A stretch of 5,796 nucleotides of DNA from Ignavibacteria bacterium UBA4661. Its GTDB lineage: Bacteria > Bacteroidota > Ignavibacteria > Kapaibacteriales > UBA4661. The stretch is from the NCBI GenBank assembly GCA_002405405.1, contig DHLT01000327.1, positions 1 through 5,796 of the forward strand, given 5' to 3'. Under the pieces are notes generated by a model. The model was not told the origin of the DNA. It searched no databases and saw only the letters and a list, made by a program, of their open reading frames with translations. Below are positions 1-5,796 of this stretch, in pieces (position 1 is the first letter of the stretch; each line of letters opens with the position of its first letter). The position numbers and the translations under genes were made by a program.

Positions 1-441
1 CTTGAAGAACTCGTTGATTCTTTTGTTTTCACCCGCTTCGAACCGGCAGGTATCGTCGAAGGACATGAGTCGATTAAAAACTCTACCTCTAATTTGGATT
101 ATGTATTCCGCTCGATTGGCTATGACAATCAAAAAAGCACAGACTTTGTGCATGTCACGGCTGTTGATGAGCTCAAAACATCAGTTATCAGCAATTCTGA
201 TGACATCAACGATAATGAAATGTCGATGATGATGAAATCAGATACACCTGAATTGACACCGACTGTTACAACCGTAACAAAAGCAGTTGCTGTTACTAAT
301 GGTAAAACAGCAAGGGTCAAAGAGGCAAAAGCTAAAGGGTATACAGGCGAACAGTGCGGTAATTGTGGTTCCATGCGCGTAAAACGTAATGGTTCCTGCA
401 CCGTGTGCGATGATTGCGGCACAACCACAGGTTGCTCATAA
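1..441 (+). CDS. nrdJ: Vitamin B12-dependent (class II) ribonucleotide reductase, C-terminal part
   Basis: Partial gene: frame 1 is open from the first base to TAA at 439-441, giving 146 C-terminal residues. Class II reductases convert ribonucleotides to deoxyribonucleotides in the cytoplasm, using adenosylcobalamin as radical source and needing no oxygen. The first ~40 residues ([15 protein letters not shown], then GIVEG, then [10 protein letters not shown]) match the conserved end of the NrdJ catalytic barrel as I know the family. A low-complexity linker rich in Ser, Thr, Asp and Met follows (about residues 50-105). The tail holds six cysteines at visible residues 119, 122, 133, 136, 139 and 145, with [13 protein letters not shown] and a terminal GCS. 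This is the zinc-ribbon-like tail typical of NrdJ, thought to help re-reduce the active-site cysteines. The catalytic part lies outside the window. The gene ends just before a strong terminator and converges on gltX. Identification is confident from the tail plus barrel end. Confidence 0.93.
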   Translation, partial: LEELVDSFVFTRFEPAGIVEGHESIKNSTSNLDYVFRSIGYDNQKSTDFVHVTAVDELKTSVISNSDDINDNEMSMMMKSDTPELTPTVTTVTKAVAVTNGKTARVKEAKAKGYTGEQCGNCGSMRVKRNGSCTVCDDCGTTTGCS

Positions 442-470
442 CCGCTCTACAGCGCGTCGCTACAAGAGAC

Positions 471-506
471 AAGGCGGATTCTCTTGATCGAGAATCCGCC
501 TTTTTA
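471..506 (+). terminator. Intrinsic terminator of nrdJ
   Basis: A perfect 13-bp stem (471-483 paired with 490-502, arm AAGGCGGATTCTC) closes a 6-nt loop (484-489). A T-run at 501-505 directly follows and overlaps the stem base. It lies 30 bp past the nrdJ stop codon and 44 bp before the convergent gltX stop. On the minus strand the hairpin is preceded by A residues but not followed by a real T-run, so it should mainly stop + strand transcription, though it may also slow transcripts leaving gltX. Confidence 0.9.
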
Positions 507-549
507 TTGTTAGGTTCTTACTTCCATTCTGTATGCAACGACACTCTAT

Positions 550-1998
550 CTATGCAAACCGCCCAAGAAAATATTCACATCGTGCAAGAACGTGTTCTTT
601 ACCAAGTGTTTCAAGTGTTTCAAAAACACCTGCACCTACCTGTTTACCCGTGGTCATCAAACGCAGTACATTCGCAAAGACACCCATTTTGACACCGCTT
701 TCTTTGGCGTATTCCTTGACAATGCCATTCAAGGTCGTATGATCGAATGACTCGGCATGACGGAATTTTTCGATGATCTTGGGAATGTGTTGTTTGGCTT
801 CATCTGTCCAGAATTTTGCTTTGTATTCTTCATCAAATTCAGTCGGCTGTTGAAACATATAGGTTGCAAATGGTAGAAGCTCATTTACCTTGTGAACACG
901 CTCGCGCACAAGAGTAATCACTTGCTCCAAATATGCCTTATTGTCGGTCAGTCCCTTTTCACAAGCTTCATCGATAAGTGCATCAGCGAGCTCGGCAGAA
1001 GGCTTCAGCCGCAGATATTCGTTATTCATCCAATCAAGCTTTTGAATATCAAAGACAGCCCCTGCTTTGTTCACTTTTTCGAGGCGGAATGTTTCGATCA
1101 TTTCTGCCATCGAAAAAATCTCACGATCTGATGTCGGATTCCAACCCAAGAGTGGAACAAAGTTGACCAATGCCTCTTTGAAGTATCCTTTGTCGCGGTA
1201 GTCCTCAACGGCAACATCACCTTGACGCTTTGAGAGCTTCGATTTATCAGGATTCAAGAGCAGAGGCAAGTGCGCAAAAGCAGGACGCTCCCAACCAAAC
1301 GCATCATACATGAGTGCATGCTTTGGTGTAGAGGGCAACCACTCTTCTCCACGAATTACATGCGTAATCTGCATGAAATGATCATCGACGACATTCGCTA
1401 AGTGATAAGTAGGAAAGCCATCCGATTTCAGTAAAATTTGATCATCGACATCGCGCGCAGGAACAACAATCTCACCCCGTACAAGATCCGAGAATTTAAT
1501 TTCGCCCGCGAGCGGCACTTTCAAACGTATCACATGCGGTGCATTGTCCGCCATAAGTCGCGCAGTTTCAGCTTCGCCGAGCGTGTATTGATTGCGCATA
1601 GTTGTGCGGTCATAGCGTGGAGCAATCCCCGCCTTTTGCTGACGCTCGCGCATGGCATCGAGTTCTTCGGGTGTGTCGAAAGCATAATATGCGTGCCCCT
1701 TATGAAGCAATTCCATACCATACTGACGATACATGTCAAAGCGTTCAGACTGCGTATATGGTCCGTATTCGCCACCAACTTCAGGACTTTCATCGAATTC
1801 AATACCTGCCCAACGCAAGGAACGAATGAGATTTTCTACCGCCCCTTCGACAAAGCGTGTACGGTCGGTATCTTCAATACGAAGAATACATTTTCCACCA
1901 TGATGCTTAGCAAAAAGATAGTTGTAGAGAGCCGTACGTAAACCACCAACATGTAAATAGCCGGTGGGCGAAGGCGCAAATCGAACGCGAACTGACAT
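550..1998 (-). CDS. gltX: Glutamyl-tRNA synthetase
   Basis: The 482-residue protein charges tRNA(Glu) with glutamate using ATP, in the cytoplasm. It begins MSVRVRFAPSPTGYLHVGGL, the class I synthetase start, with the HIGH-type signature as HVGG at residues 16-19. The KMSKS-type loop is KLSKR at 254-258. The catalytic domain also shows RIEDTDR (40-46) and the HVIRGEEWLPSTPKH block (about 213-227). About 160 residues follow the KLSKR region (LDWMNNEYLR at 321-330 onward), so the C-terminal anticodon-binding part is present; length is normal for bacterial GluRS. The CxC zinc ligands of the E. coli enzyme are replaced (AYYAFDTPEE at 103-112), a variation also known elsewhere. The start at 1998 is supported by the conserved N-terminus and by AGGA about 10 nt upstream. 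It lies 67 bp downstream of queD with no obvious terminator, so it may share the queF-queD transcript. Whether it also charges tRNA(Gln) cannot be read from this window. Confidence 0.97.
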   Translation of the reverse strand: MSVRVRFAPSPTGYLHVGGLRTALYNYLFAKHHGGKCILRIEDTDRTRFVEGAVENLIRSLRWAGIEFDESPEVGGEYGPYTQSERFDMYRQYGMELLHKGHAYYAFDTPEELDAMRERQQKAGIAPRYDRTTMRNQYTLGEAETARLMADNAPHVIRLKVPLAGEIKFSDLVRGEIVVPARDVDDQILLKSDGFPTYHLANVVDDHFMQITHVIRGEEWLPSTPKHALMYDAFGWERPAFAHLPLLLNPDKSKLSKRQGDVAVEDYRDKGYFKEALVNFVPLLGWNPTSDREIFSMAEMIETFRLEKVNKAGAVFDIQKLDWMNNEYLRLKPSAELADALIDEACEKGLTDNKAYLEQVITLVRERVHKVNELLPFATYMFQQPTEFDEEYKAKFWTDEAKQHIPKIIEKFRHAESFDHTTLNGIVKEYAKESGVKMGVFANVLRLMTTGKQVGAGVFETLETLGKEHVLARCEYFLGRFA

Positions 1999-2065
1999 GA
2001 ATCTATATCCTAAAAATGATCGAGAAAAAATTATGTTGTGTGTCTATCCTGTCTTATAGAGAGCA

Positions 2066-2521
2066 TTATCGCAATGTTTGTTCTACTTCGGCATAGGTAT
2101 TTTCCGTTTCGTGGACACGCACACGCACAGAACGGAGATTGGCAAATTCTGCCAAGAGCGGAGCAATTTCCTGCACGATGTACCACGCGATATTCTCAGC
2201 AGTTGAGGGCATATCGATATAATTCACCTTCATCGGATGCATACGAAAAAATTCTACCATAATGGTATCATTGGTATCGCATAAAAAGGAGTGATCTAAT
2301 CGTTCAATAATCGGCTTAATAATGCGCTTCATATCGTAGTAGTCTAAGACCATGCCATGTGCATCATTAGTACCGACAATCTCCACGCGTGCCCGATATG
2401 AATGTCCGTGCAAGTTTTTGCATAGCCCATTGTGAAAAGGCAGACGATGCGCCATTTCCCACCGAAAGTCTTTAGCAATACGTGTTTCGTGTGCTCCGTA
2501 CATAGAATTGTTTTCTGTCAT
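2066..2521 (-). CDS. queD: 6-carboxy-5,6,7,8-tetrahydropterin synthase (queuosine pathway)
   Basis: The 151-residue protein belongs to the 6-pyruvoyl-tetrahydropterin synthase/QueD fold. QueD turns dihydroneopterin triphosphate into 6-carboxytetrahydropterin, an early step toward preQ0 and queuosine. The zinc histidines are visible as H25 (WEMAHRL), H38 and H40 (LHGH). The catalytic Cys is C34, in the CxxxHGH arrangement typical of QueD. Other family marks are LDHSFL (D76, H77), the PSTAEN substrate-binding motif (105-110) and E138 in VHETEN. The length fits the family. It starts 24 bp after the queF stop, which supports cotranscription and the queuosine assignment over a biopterin-type PTPS. 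No clear ribosome-binding site precedes the ATG; an in-frame ATG six codons later is possible, and either start keeps every key residue. queC and queE are not in the window. Confidence 0.93.
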   Translation of the reverse strand: MTENNSMYGAHETRIAKDFRWEMAHRLPFHNGLCKNLHGHSYRARVEIVGTNDAHGMVLDYYDMKRIIKPIIERLDHSFLCDTNDTIMVEFFRMHPMKVNYIDMPSTAENIAWYIVQEIAPLLAEFANLRSVRVRVHETENTYAEVEQTLR

Positions 2522-2545
2522 ACTTGTACCATGATGAGTCTTGTG

Positions 2546-3061
2546 TTAGACGAGATCTTCATCATCAGCAAAATCAATGGGTTTCATGTATTCTGCTGTA
2601 ATAACGGAACGAATGCCACCGCGTACACCCCATTCTGTAACCACTTCCATTTCAAAAGGATCGCACACTGCTACCAAATCATCAAGAATTTTATTTGTTA
2701 CTGCTTCGTAAAAAATCCCCTGATTACGGAATTCCAAAAAGTAATATTTGAGCGACTTCAATTCAATGCAGAGTTGATCCGGTACATAACTCACAGTAAC
2801 CACACCGAAATCCGGCAACCCTGTTTTTGGGCAAACCGATGTAAATTCTTCATTGACATGGGTAATCGTATAGAGCCGACCCGGATTCGGATTTGCAAAG
2901 TTTTCAAGGATTGTTGCTTCGCCTTTCATACCTGCTGTTTTGCTGAGTACAACTCCGCTTGCTGTTTTTTCTTTGGTAGGAATTTGCTTAGTTGCCCCTG
3001 TTTTTTTTGCACCGACTTTTGCCGATGATGTTGTTTTTGTTGCCGTTGCTTTTTTTGCCAT
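2546..3061 (-). CDS. queF: NADPH-dependent 7-cyano-7-deazaguanine (preQ0) reductase
   Basis: QueF reduces the nitrile of preQ0 to the amine preQ1, which is then inserted into tRNA. This 171-residue protein is the single-domain (B. subtilis-like) form. The catalytic Cys is C77 in FTSVCPKTGLPDFG, with the acidic partner D84. The QueF motif that binds NADPH is seen as ELKSLKYYFLEFRNQGIFYE (residues 100-119), and EWGVRGGI (143-150) is the conserved late block. The conserved glutamate is E119, but the residue before it is Tyr, where B. subtilis has His. The core starts near residue 45. Before it lies a tail of about 46 residues with 11 Lys and many Ala and Thr, unlike the usual N-terminus. M45 (codon 2927-2929) is an alternative start that still keeps the catalytic core. 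The gene is followed 24 bp later by queD. No strong Shine-Dalgarno sequence is visible at either start. Confidence 0.94.
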   Translation of the reverse strand: MAKKATATKTTSSAKVGAKKTGATKQIPTKEKTASGVVLSKTAGMKGEATILENFANPNPGRLYTITHVNEEFTSVCPKTGLPDFGVVTVSYVPDQLCIELKSLKYYFLEFRNQGIFYEAVTNKILDDLVAVCDPFEMEVVTEWGVRGGIRSVITAEYMKPIDFADDEDLV

Positions 3062-3070
3062 AGCAGTTGT

Positions 3071-3139
3071 TCAAGGAAAATAAATAAGAAAAGAAAGCGA
3101 TACAGAATGACAGTACGCATTGCCTGCTTCGTATCGCTT
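3071..3139 (-). terminator. Stem-loop with U-rich tail between the DUF4038 gene and queF
   Basis: Read on the minus strand, a 9-bp perfect inverted repeat (AAGCGATAC at 3139-3131 on the given coordinates, pairing with GTATCGCTT at 3103-3095) extends by 3 bp past one bulged base (3128-3130 with 3105-3107). About 20 nt form the loop. The descending arm runs straight into a pyrimidine-rich stretch (TCTTTTCTTATTTATTTTCC, 3093-3074). It begins about 50 nt after the stop of the upstream gene and ends close to the queF start. The simplest reading is a rho-independent terminator for the upstream gene. The closeness to queF also allows an attenuator role. The T-stretch is interrupted, so confidence is moderate. 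Confidence 0.5.
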
Positions 3140-3153
3140 ACGTATTACAATAG

Positions 3154-3161
3154 CAAAAATA
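3154..3161 (-). promoter_or_regulatory. Possible -7 element of a queF promoter
   Basis: On the minus strand TATTTTTG (3161-3154) matches the Bacteroidota -7 pattern TAnnTTTG exactly. It lies about 90 nt upstream of the queF start and ahead of the stem-loop, so a transcript from it would carry that stem-loop in its leader. No TTTG or TTG element is seen at the expected 19-21 nt upstream, so this is weak and could be chance in an AT-rich gap. Confidence 0.25.
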
Positions 3162-3189
3162 CCATTTTGAATCATGTCATATTGCAGAA

Positions 3190-5238
3190 TTACCGAACGA
3201 TGACAAAAGGTATGGAACGGACTGTTGAAGCATAATACAGCCGTGCAATGTAGGCACCATCAGTTACACGGTTGCCCTGTACATCACGAAGATTCCATCG
3301 GAACTCCCGAAGATTGGGCATTGCTTCAGATGAATAAACTTCTTTACCCTGCATGTTGACAATTGAAATATGCAGCGCTGAAGAATGATCTTTTTTCATA
3401 GCATACCGCAGGACCATTTCTTCGCCAACAATTGGATTAGGTGCAATACCGTCAATCTCCACACTTGGTGTAATCGGTACAATAGGACTACTATACTCGA
3501 GTGCTCGCACTACCAGCATAATGTCAGGGTTTACAAGAACGGTATTCGGTACTTTGCTATTGGGAAGACGGGGTGGCTGAATAGTAAGGAAATTGCGATT
3601 GATAAGGGTATCGGCAATACTCCACTGATTCGTACTCGGTGACCACCACTGTACAGTAACAAATGTTGCTTTGATGGAAGGAAAATCCACACGAATAGGT
3701 TCAGGCTTCGGTACATAGCATACAAGTAGCTCATTGTCATTGCGTATCATTGACCAGACACGTGCTTGAGGATCGCCCGGCACGCGGCCATTGCGATATT
3801 GCACTTGTGTATAAGGCGACATGCGATACCATGGTAATGCCACCATAAAACTCTTGAGATATGCCATCTGTGTTGAGCCAATAAAATTCCACGCACTATC
3901 CACAGTAAAACGCGGTTGGTGCGAGCCGGGTATTTCGCGGGTATTCCACTGCCATATACCATTACCTCCATACGTGATACCTGCTTGCGCACCGGAGAAC
4001 ATACTCTCATAGCTTGCTCGGCGTACATGCTCGGGTCGAATCCGAAAAGTATTACGAAAAACCGTATCGCCCGGCTCCCACAGATTATTAAAAATATCCT
4101 CATACACTGCTTCACCATTGAGATTAGGCTTCGTCGGTGTCAATGCTGCTCCACGCATACCCGCTTCCCATGTGTAACGCTCTTCAGCTACATGCGAAGA
4201 CTGATACATGTTGAAATCGAGCCAGTCCGTTGTTTGCGGGAAATAATCAAACGATGCCGACCATGCAAGAGGATGAATAGTCGAAATATGTCGCCGTCCG
4301 CTTGATTGATGGATCGTTCGTGCAAAGGTATTCCAAAACTCTTTTTGAGCGGGTGTTGTATAACTATTATCACCCGCCATAATCCATGCCACATGATTGC
4401 CTGCATAACGTGCACCAATGTATCGTGCCGCATTCAATGACTGCTCACGATTGAGTTGGTTACTTACCCATATCGAAGGATGCAATTCATTCATGTATGC
4501 CCACAATGGCACCAACACAGCAACCATACCACTGTCATTTGCCATCTGTACCAAGGTGTCGAGATACTGAAAATAACGCGGATTCAATCGCAGGTAATTA
4601 TTGTCAAGAAAGTATGGTTCATTATTACGATTGATAACACCAACGCCCCGTGTGAACACTTGATGCGACATACACACAATTTGTAATGCCGTAAAGCCTT
4701 TACGTTTACGGTCACTGATATATGACTTCATCTCAGCAAGGCGTGACTTCCACACGATTTCCCATGCCGTGTCGGCAAGCCAAAAGAAGGGTTCGCCATT
4801 TTCGTGTGCAAAAAAACGTGGGTTATCAGCAATTCCAAGATTACCATTGCGATAGAGCGGATTAGGATGTTGCGACTGCGCCGGTTCAATTGTCAAAGTA
4901 CCTTGTTGGTTGTGCAATCCTCTATCCGTGGTGTCTTGTGCAATCGTACGATATGTCCATACACCGCTTCGCATGGGCAGGAATCGACTGGCATATTCCT
5001 GCCCCCCATTCCAAAAACATTCTGCCATGAATGTTATACCGGTTGTATGCGTGTACTCGCATACGACCCGTACATCACGAATTGGTTCGACAGCTTTTTT
5101 TTGTGCTATGAATTTCAGCATTACGGATTGATACTGAACACCGGAGAATGAAGTGGTAGTTTGTGCCGACATCGACATACAAACAAATACACTTACATAA
5201 ACAACCCACAGTAACGCTACTGTACGGAGAGTCATCAT
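3190..5238 (-). CDS. Secreted DUF5060/DUF4038 (apiosidase-like) glycoside hydrolase family protein with type IX sorting domain
   Basis: Probably an exported or surface carbohydrate-active enzyme; the substrate is unknown. Residues are counted from the longest frame (ATG at 5320-5322). M29/M30 begins a good signal peptide: MMTLR, a hydrophobic run to about 49, and likely cleavage after SMSA (53); hence the chosen start at 5238. Residues ~58-147 look like DUF5060. Residues ~163-495 are a DUF4038/apiosidase-like TIM barrel: FFWLADTAWE (179-188), WIMAGDN (313-319) and LNGEAVYED (401-409). D318 and E404 sit where I expect the acid/base and nucleophile of GH140-type enzymes (inference from motifs). 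Residues ~515-605 resemble the putative collagen-binding domain that commonly follows DUF4038. Residues ~625-710 (APNP, LRYAM, HISIVNMQGKEV, DGAYIARLYY) fit a type IX secretion C-terminal sorting domain. No sugar-transport or other hydrolase genes adjoin it, so it is not in an evident utilization locus. Confidence 0.85.
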   Translation of the reverse strand: MMTLRTVALLWVVYVSVFVCMSMSAQTTTSFSGVQYQSVMLKFIAQKKAVEPIRDVRVVCEYTHTTGITFMAECFWNGGQEYASRFLPMRSGVWTYRTIAQDTTDRGLHNQQGTLTIEPAQSQHPNPLYRNGNLGIADNPRFFAHENGEPFFWLADTAWEIVWKSRLAEMKSYISDRKRKGFTALQIVCMSHQVFTRGVGVINRNNEPYFLDNNYLRLNPRYFQYLDTLVQMANDSGMVAVLVPLWAYMNELHPSIWVSNQLNREQSLNAARYIGARYAGNHVAWIMAGDNSYTTPAQKEFWNTFARTIHQSSGRRHISTIHPLAWSASFDYFPQTTDWLDFNMYQSSHVAEERYTWEAGMRGAALTPTKPNLNGEAVYEDIFNNLWEPGDTVFRNTFRIRPEHVRRASYESMFSGAQAGITYGGNGIWQWNTREIPGSHQPRFTVDSAWNFIGSTQMAYLKSFMVALPWYRMSPYTQVQYRNGRVPGDPQARVWSMIRNDNELLVCYVPKPEPIRVDFPSIKATFVTVQWWSPSTNQWSIADTLINRNFLTIQPPRLPNSKVPNTVLVNPDIMLVVRALEYSSPIVPITPSVEIDGIAPNPIVGEEMVLRYAMKKDHSSALHISIVNMQGKEVYSSEAMPNLREFRWNLRDVQGNRVTDGAYIARLYYASTVRSIPFVIVR

Positions 5239-5256
5239 ATTATATGGAAAAAGTCT

Positions 5257-5281
5257 TATCACAGCAAGGTGCTTTGTGATA
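5257..5281. repeat. Inverted repeat just upstream of the DUF4038 gene start
   Basis: Perfect 7-bp arms TATCACA (5257-5263) and TGTGATA (5275-5281) flank an 11-nt spacer. The spacer can add AGC/GCT pairing if two bases bulge. It lies about 18-42 nt upstream of the preferred start codon. It could be an operator or a hairpin in the 5' untranslated leader. If the gene instead starts at 5322, this would be coding sequence. Confidence 0.45.
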
Positions 5282-5360
5282 TCAATTCTACGACAAGAGC
5301 ATGACAAAAGATTGTTATTCATTGTGTACGAATACTTTATTTAGCCCCTGAATACACATC

Positions 5361-5383
5361 ATGACAGTATGAGTACTTGTCAT
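5361..5383. repeat. Imperfect inverted repeat in the divergent region
   Basis: ATGACAGTA (5361-5369) pairs with TAC (5374-5376) and TGTCAT (5378-5383), giving 9 bp with one bulged T at 5377 and a TGAG tetraloop. It lies about 120 nt upstream of the DUF4038 start (5238) and about 240 nt upstream of sufE. An operator for the leftward gene or a leader hairpin are both possible; no T-run directly follows on either strand. Confidence 0.4.
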
Positions 5384-5530
5384 CTTTCCCTTGCAATTTT
5401 TTGCTCCAACATGCCGAAAATACGAGGTTTCCATTAATTAGCTGATTGTTTATTTCTTATCGATGAAATCTGAAAAATTTATATTCTCTGATTTCTCATC
5501 GTACTATTTCTTCATGATTGCATATATCAA

Positions 5531-5562
5531 TTTGTGTTCCCCTACACGATCTATTATCTTTG
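5531..5562 (+). promoter_or_regulatory. Bacteroidota-type promoter for sufE
   Basis: TTTG (5531-5534) is followed after 20 nt by TATCTTTG (5555-5562). This fits the Bacteroidota primary sigma factor pattern, TTTG near -33 and TAnnTTTG near -7, in both sequence and spacing. Transcription would start around 5567-5570, leaving a leader of about 55 nt before the sufE ATG. The match is by eye; no start-site data are available here. Confidence 0.6.
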
Positions 5563-5622
5563 CTGCACTAATCTTCGTTTTCTTGATGTGTATTCCACAT
5601 CTTTCTCTGTATTCAAGGCTCT

Positions 5623-5796
5623 ATGACACCGAACGAGATTCAAGCAGACATTATCGATGAATTTGCCTTCCTTGGCGATTGGGAAGAAAAGTATCGCCAT
5701 ATCATTCAAACCGGTAAAGAATTGACTTCCTATCCTGCAGAATATCGTACGCCGGACTATCGTATACGTGGCTGCCAATCGCAAGTATGGCTCTAT
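5623..5796 (+). CDS. sufE: SufE-family cysteine desulfuration protein, N-terminal part
   Basis: Partial gene: 58 codons from ATG 5623-5625 to the window edge. SufE accepts persulfide sulfur from the cysteine desulfurase SufS and passes it to the SufBCD scaffold during Fe-S cluster assembly in the cytoplasm. The start (MTPNEIQADIIDEFAFLGDW, then EEKYRHIIQTGKEL) is the family's N-terminal helix pair. RIRGCQSQVWLY places the sulfur-acceptor Cys at residue 51, the same number as in E. coli SufE. An in-frame TGA at 5584-5586 and no other ATG after it fix the start; a weak AAGG lies 4 nt before the ATG. A Bacteroidota-type promoter precedes it. Some lineages have SufE-like proteins serving other desulfurases, so the exact partner is not settled. 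The C-terminal half and any suf neighbours are outside the window. Confidence 0.93.
   Translation, partial: MTPNEIQADIIDEFAFLGDWEEKYRHIIQTGKELTSYPAEYRTPDYRIRGCQSQVWLY

Larger units (their letters stand above)
5239..5622. other. Divergent intergenic region between the DUF4038 gene and sufE
   Basis: This 384-bp AT-rich stretch separates two genes reading away from each other. It contains two inverted repeats (5257-5281 and 5361-5383) and a Bacteroidota-type promoter toward sufE (5531-5562). The short open frames crossing it have no recognisable domain and overlap the promoter or sufE, so I do not call a gene. The leftward promoter for the DUF4038 gene must lie here, but I found only a weak near-match (TATTTTCG on the minus strand, near 5415-5422) without a clear -33 element. 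Confidence 0.6.

Noticed and set aside
129..428. A 99-codon minus-strand frame opposite nrdJ
   Set aside because: It mirrors the nrdJ tail, which has conserved cysteines in the + frame; no independent support.
550..1998. Glutamyl-queuosine tRNA(Asp) synthetase (GluQ-RS) given the queuosine neighbours
   Set aside because: At 482 residues with a full C-terminal region and a KLSKR loop it is a standard GluRS; GluQ-RS is about 300 residues and lacks the anticodon domain.
3062..3189. preQ1 riboswitch upstream of queF
   Set aside because: The compact preQ1-I pattern (a short stem-loop followed by an A-rich tail) is not present by eye, and I see no class II or III features. Only a plain stem-loop is supported.
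3747..4118. Alternative-frame minus and plus ORFs of 60-130 codons within the DUF4038 gene
   Set aside because: They are shadows of a continuous domain-bearing gene.
5463..5660. A 65-codon + strand frame with hydrophobic stretches
   Set aside because: It spans the likely sufE promoter, overlaps the sufE start in another frame, and its hydrophobicity follows from AT-rich DNA. No recognisable family.
5554..5784. Minus-strand frame opposite sufE
   Set aside because: It is antisense to the clearly coding sufE N-terminus and shows no recognisable domain.
1..5796. CRISPR array, insertion sequence, tRNA or rRNA
   Set aside because: No direct repeats with regular spacing, no transposase-like protein, and no cloverleaf or rRNA-like stretch were seen; gene content is housekeeping plus one secreted enzyme.

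Overview
The window looks like ordinary chromosomal DNA from a member of the Bacteroidota/Chlorobiota (FCB) group. Three things point there: a secreted protein ends in a type IX secretion (Por) sorting domain, a promoter matches the Bacteroidota TTTG / TAnnTTTG pattern, and most start codons have an AT-rich leader with little or no Shine-Dalgarno sequence. I cannot name a genus.

Layout from left to right. Positions 1-441 (+) hold the 3' end of a class II (B12-dependent) ribonucleotide reductase gene, nrdJ, with its cysteine-rich tail, followed by a strong intrinsic terminator (471-506). Convergent to it lies a minus-strand block read right to left: queF (3061-2546), queD (2521-2066) and gltX (1998-550). 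QueD and QueF are two steps of the preQ0/preQ1 route to the tRNA nucleoside queuosine, and gltX is a full-length glutamyl-tRNA synthetase. The 24-bp queF-queD gap and 67-bp queD-gltX gap, with no visible terminator, suggest one tRNA-related transcript. A stem-loop followed by a U-rich stretch separates queF from the upstream gene and may be a terminator or an attenuator.

Upstream on the same strand (5238-3190) is a large secreted glycoside-hydrolase-like protein: signal peptide, DUF5060-like domain, DUF4038/apiosidase-like TIM barrel, putative collagen-binding-type domain, and a type IX sorting domain. The next 384 bp are non-coding and divergent; they carry two inverted repeats and a good Bacteroidota-type promoter. 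That promoter leads into sufE (5623 to the window edge), an Fe-S assembly sulfur acceptor whose N-terminal 58 residues, including the acceptor cysteine, are visible.

I found no mobile element, CRISPR array, tRNA or rRNA. I see no convincing new multi-gene system. The points most worth a second look are the secreted DUF4038 protein, the lysine-rich N-terminal extension of QueF with its homopolymer runs, and the stem-loop ahead of queF.
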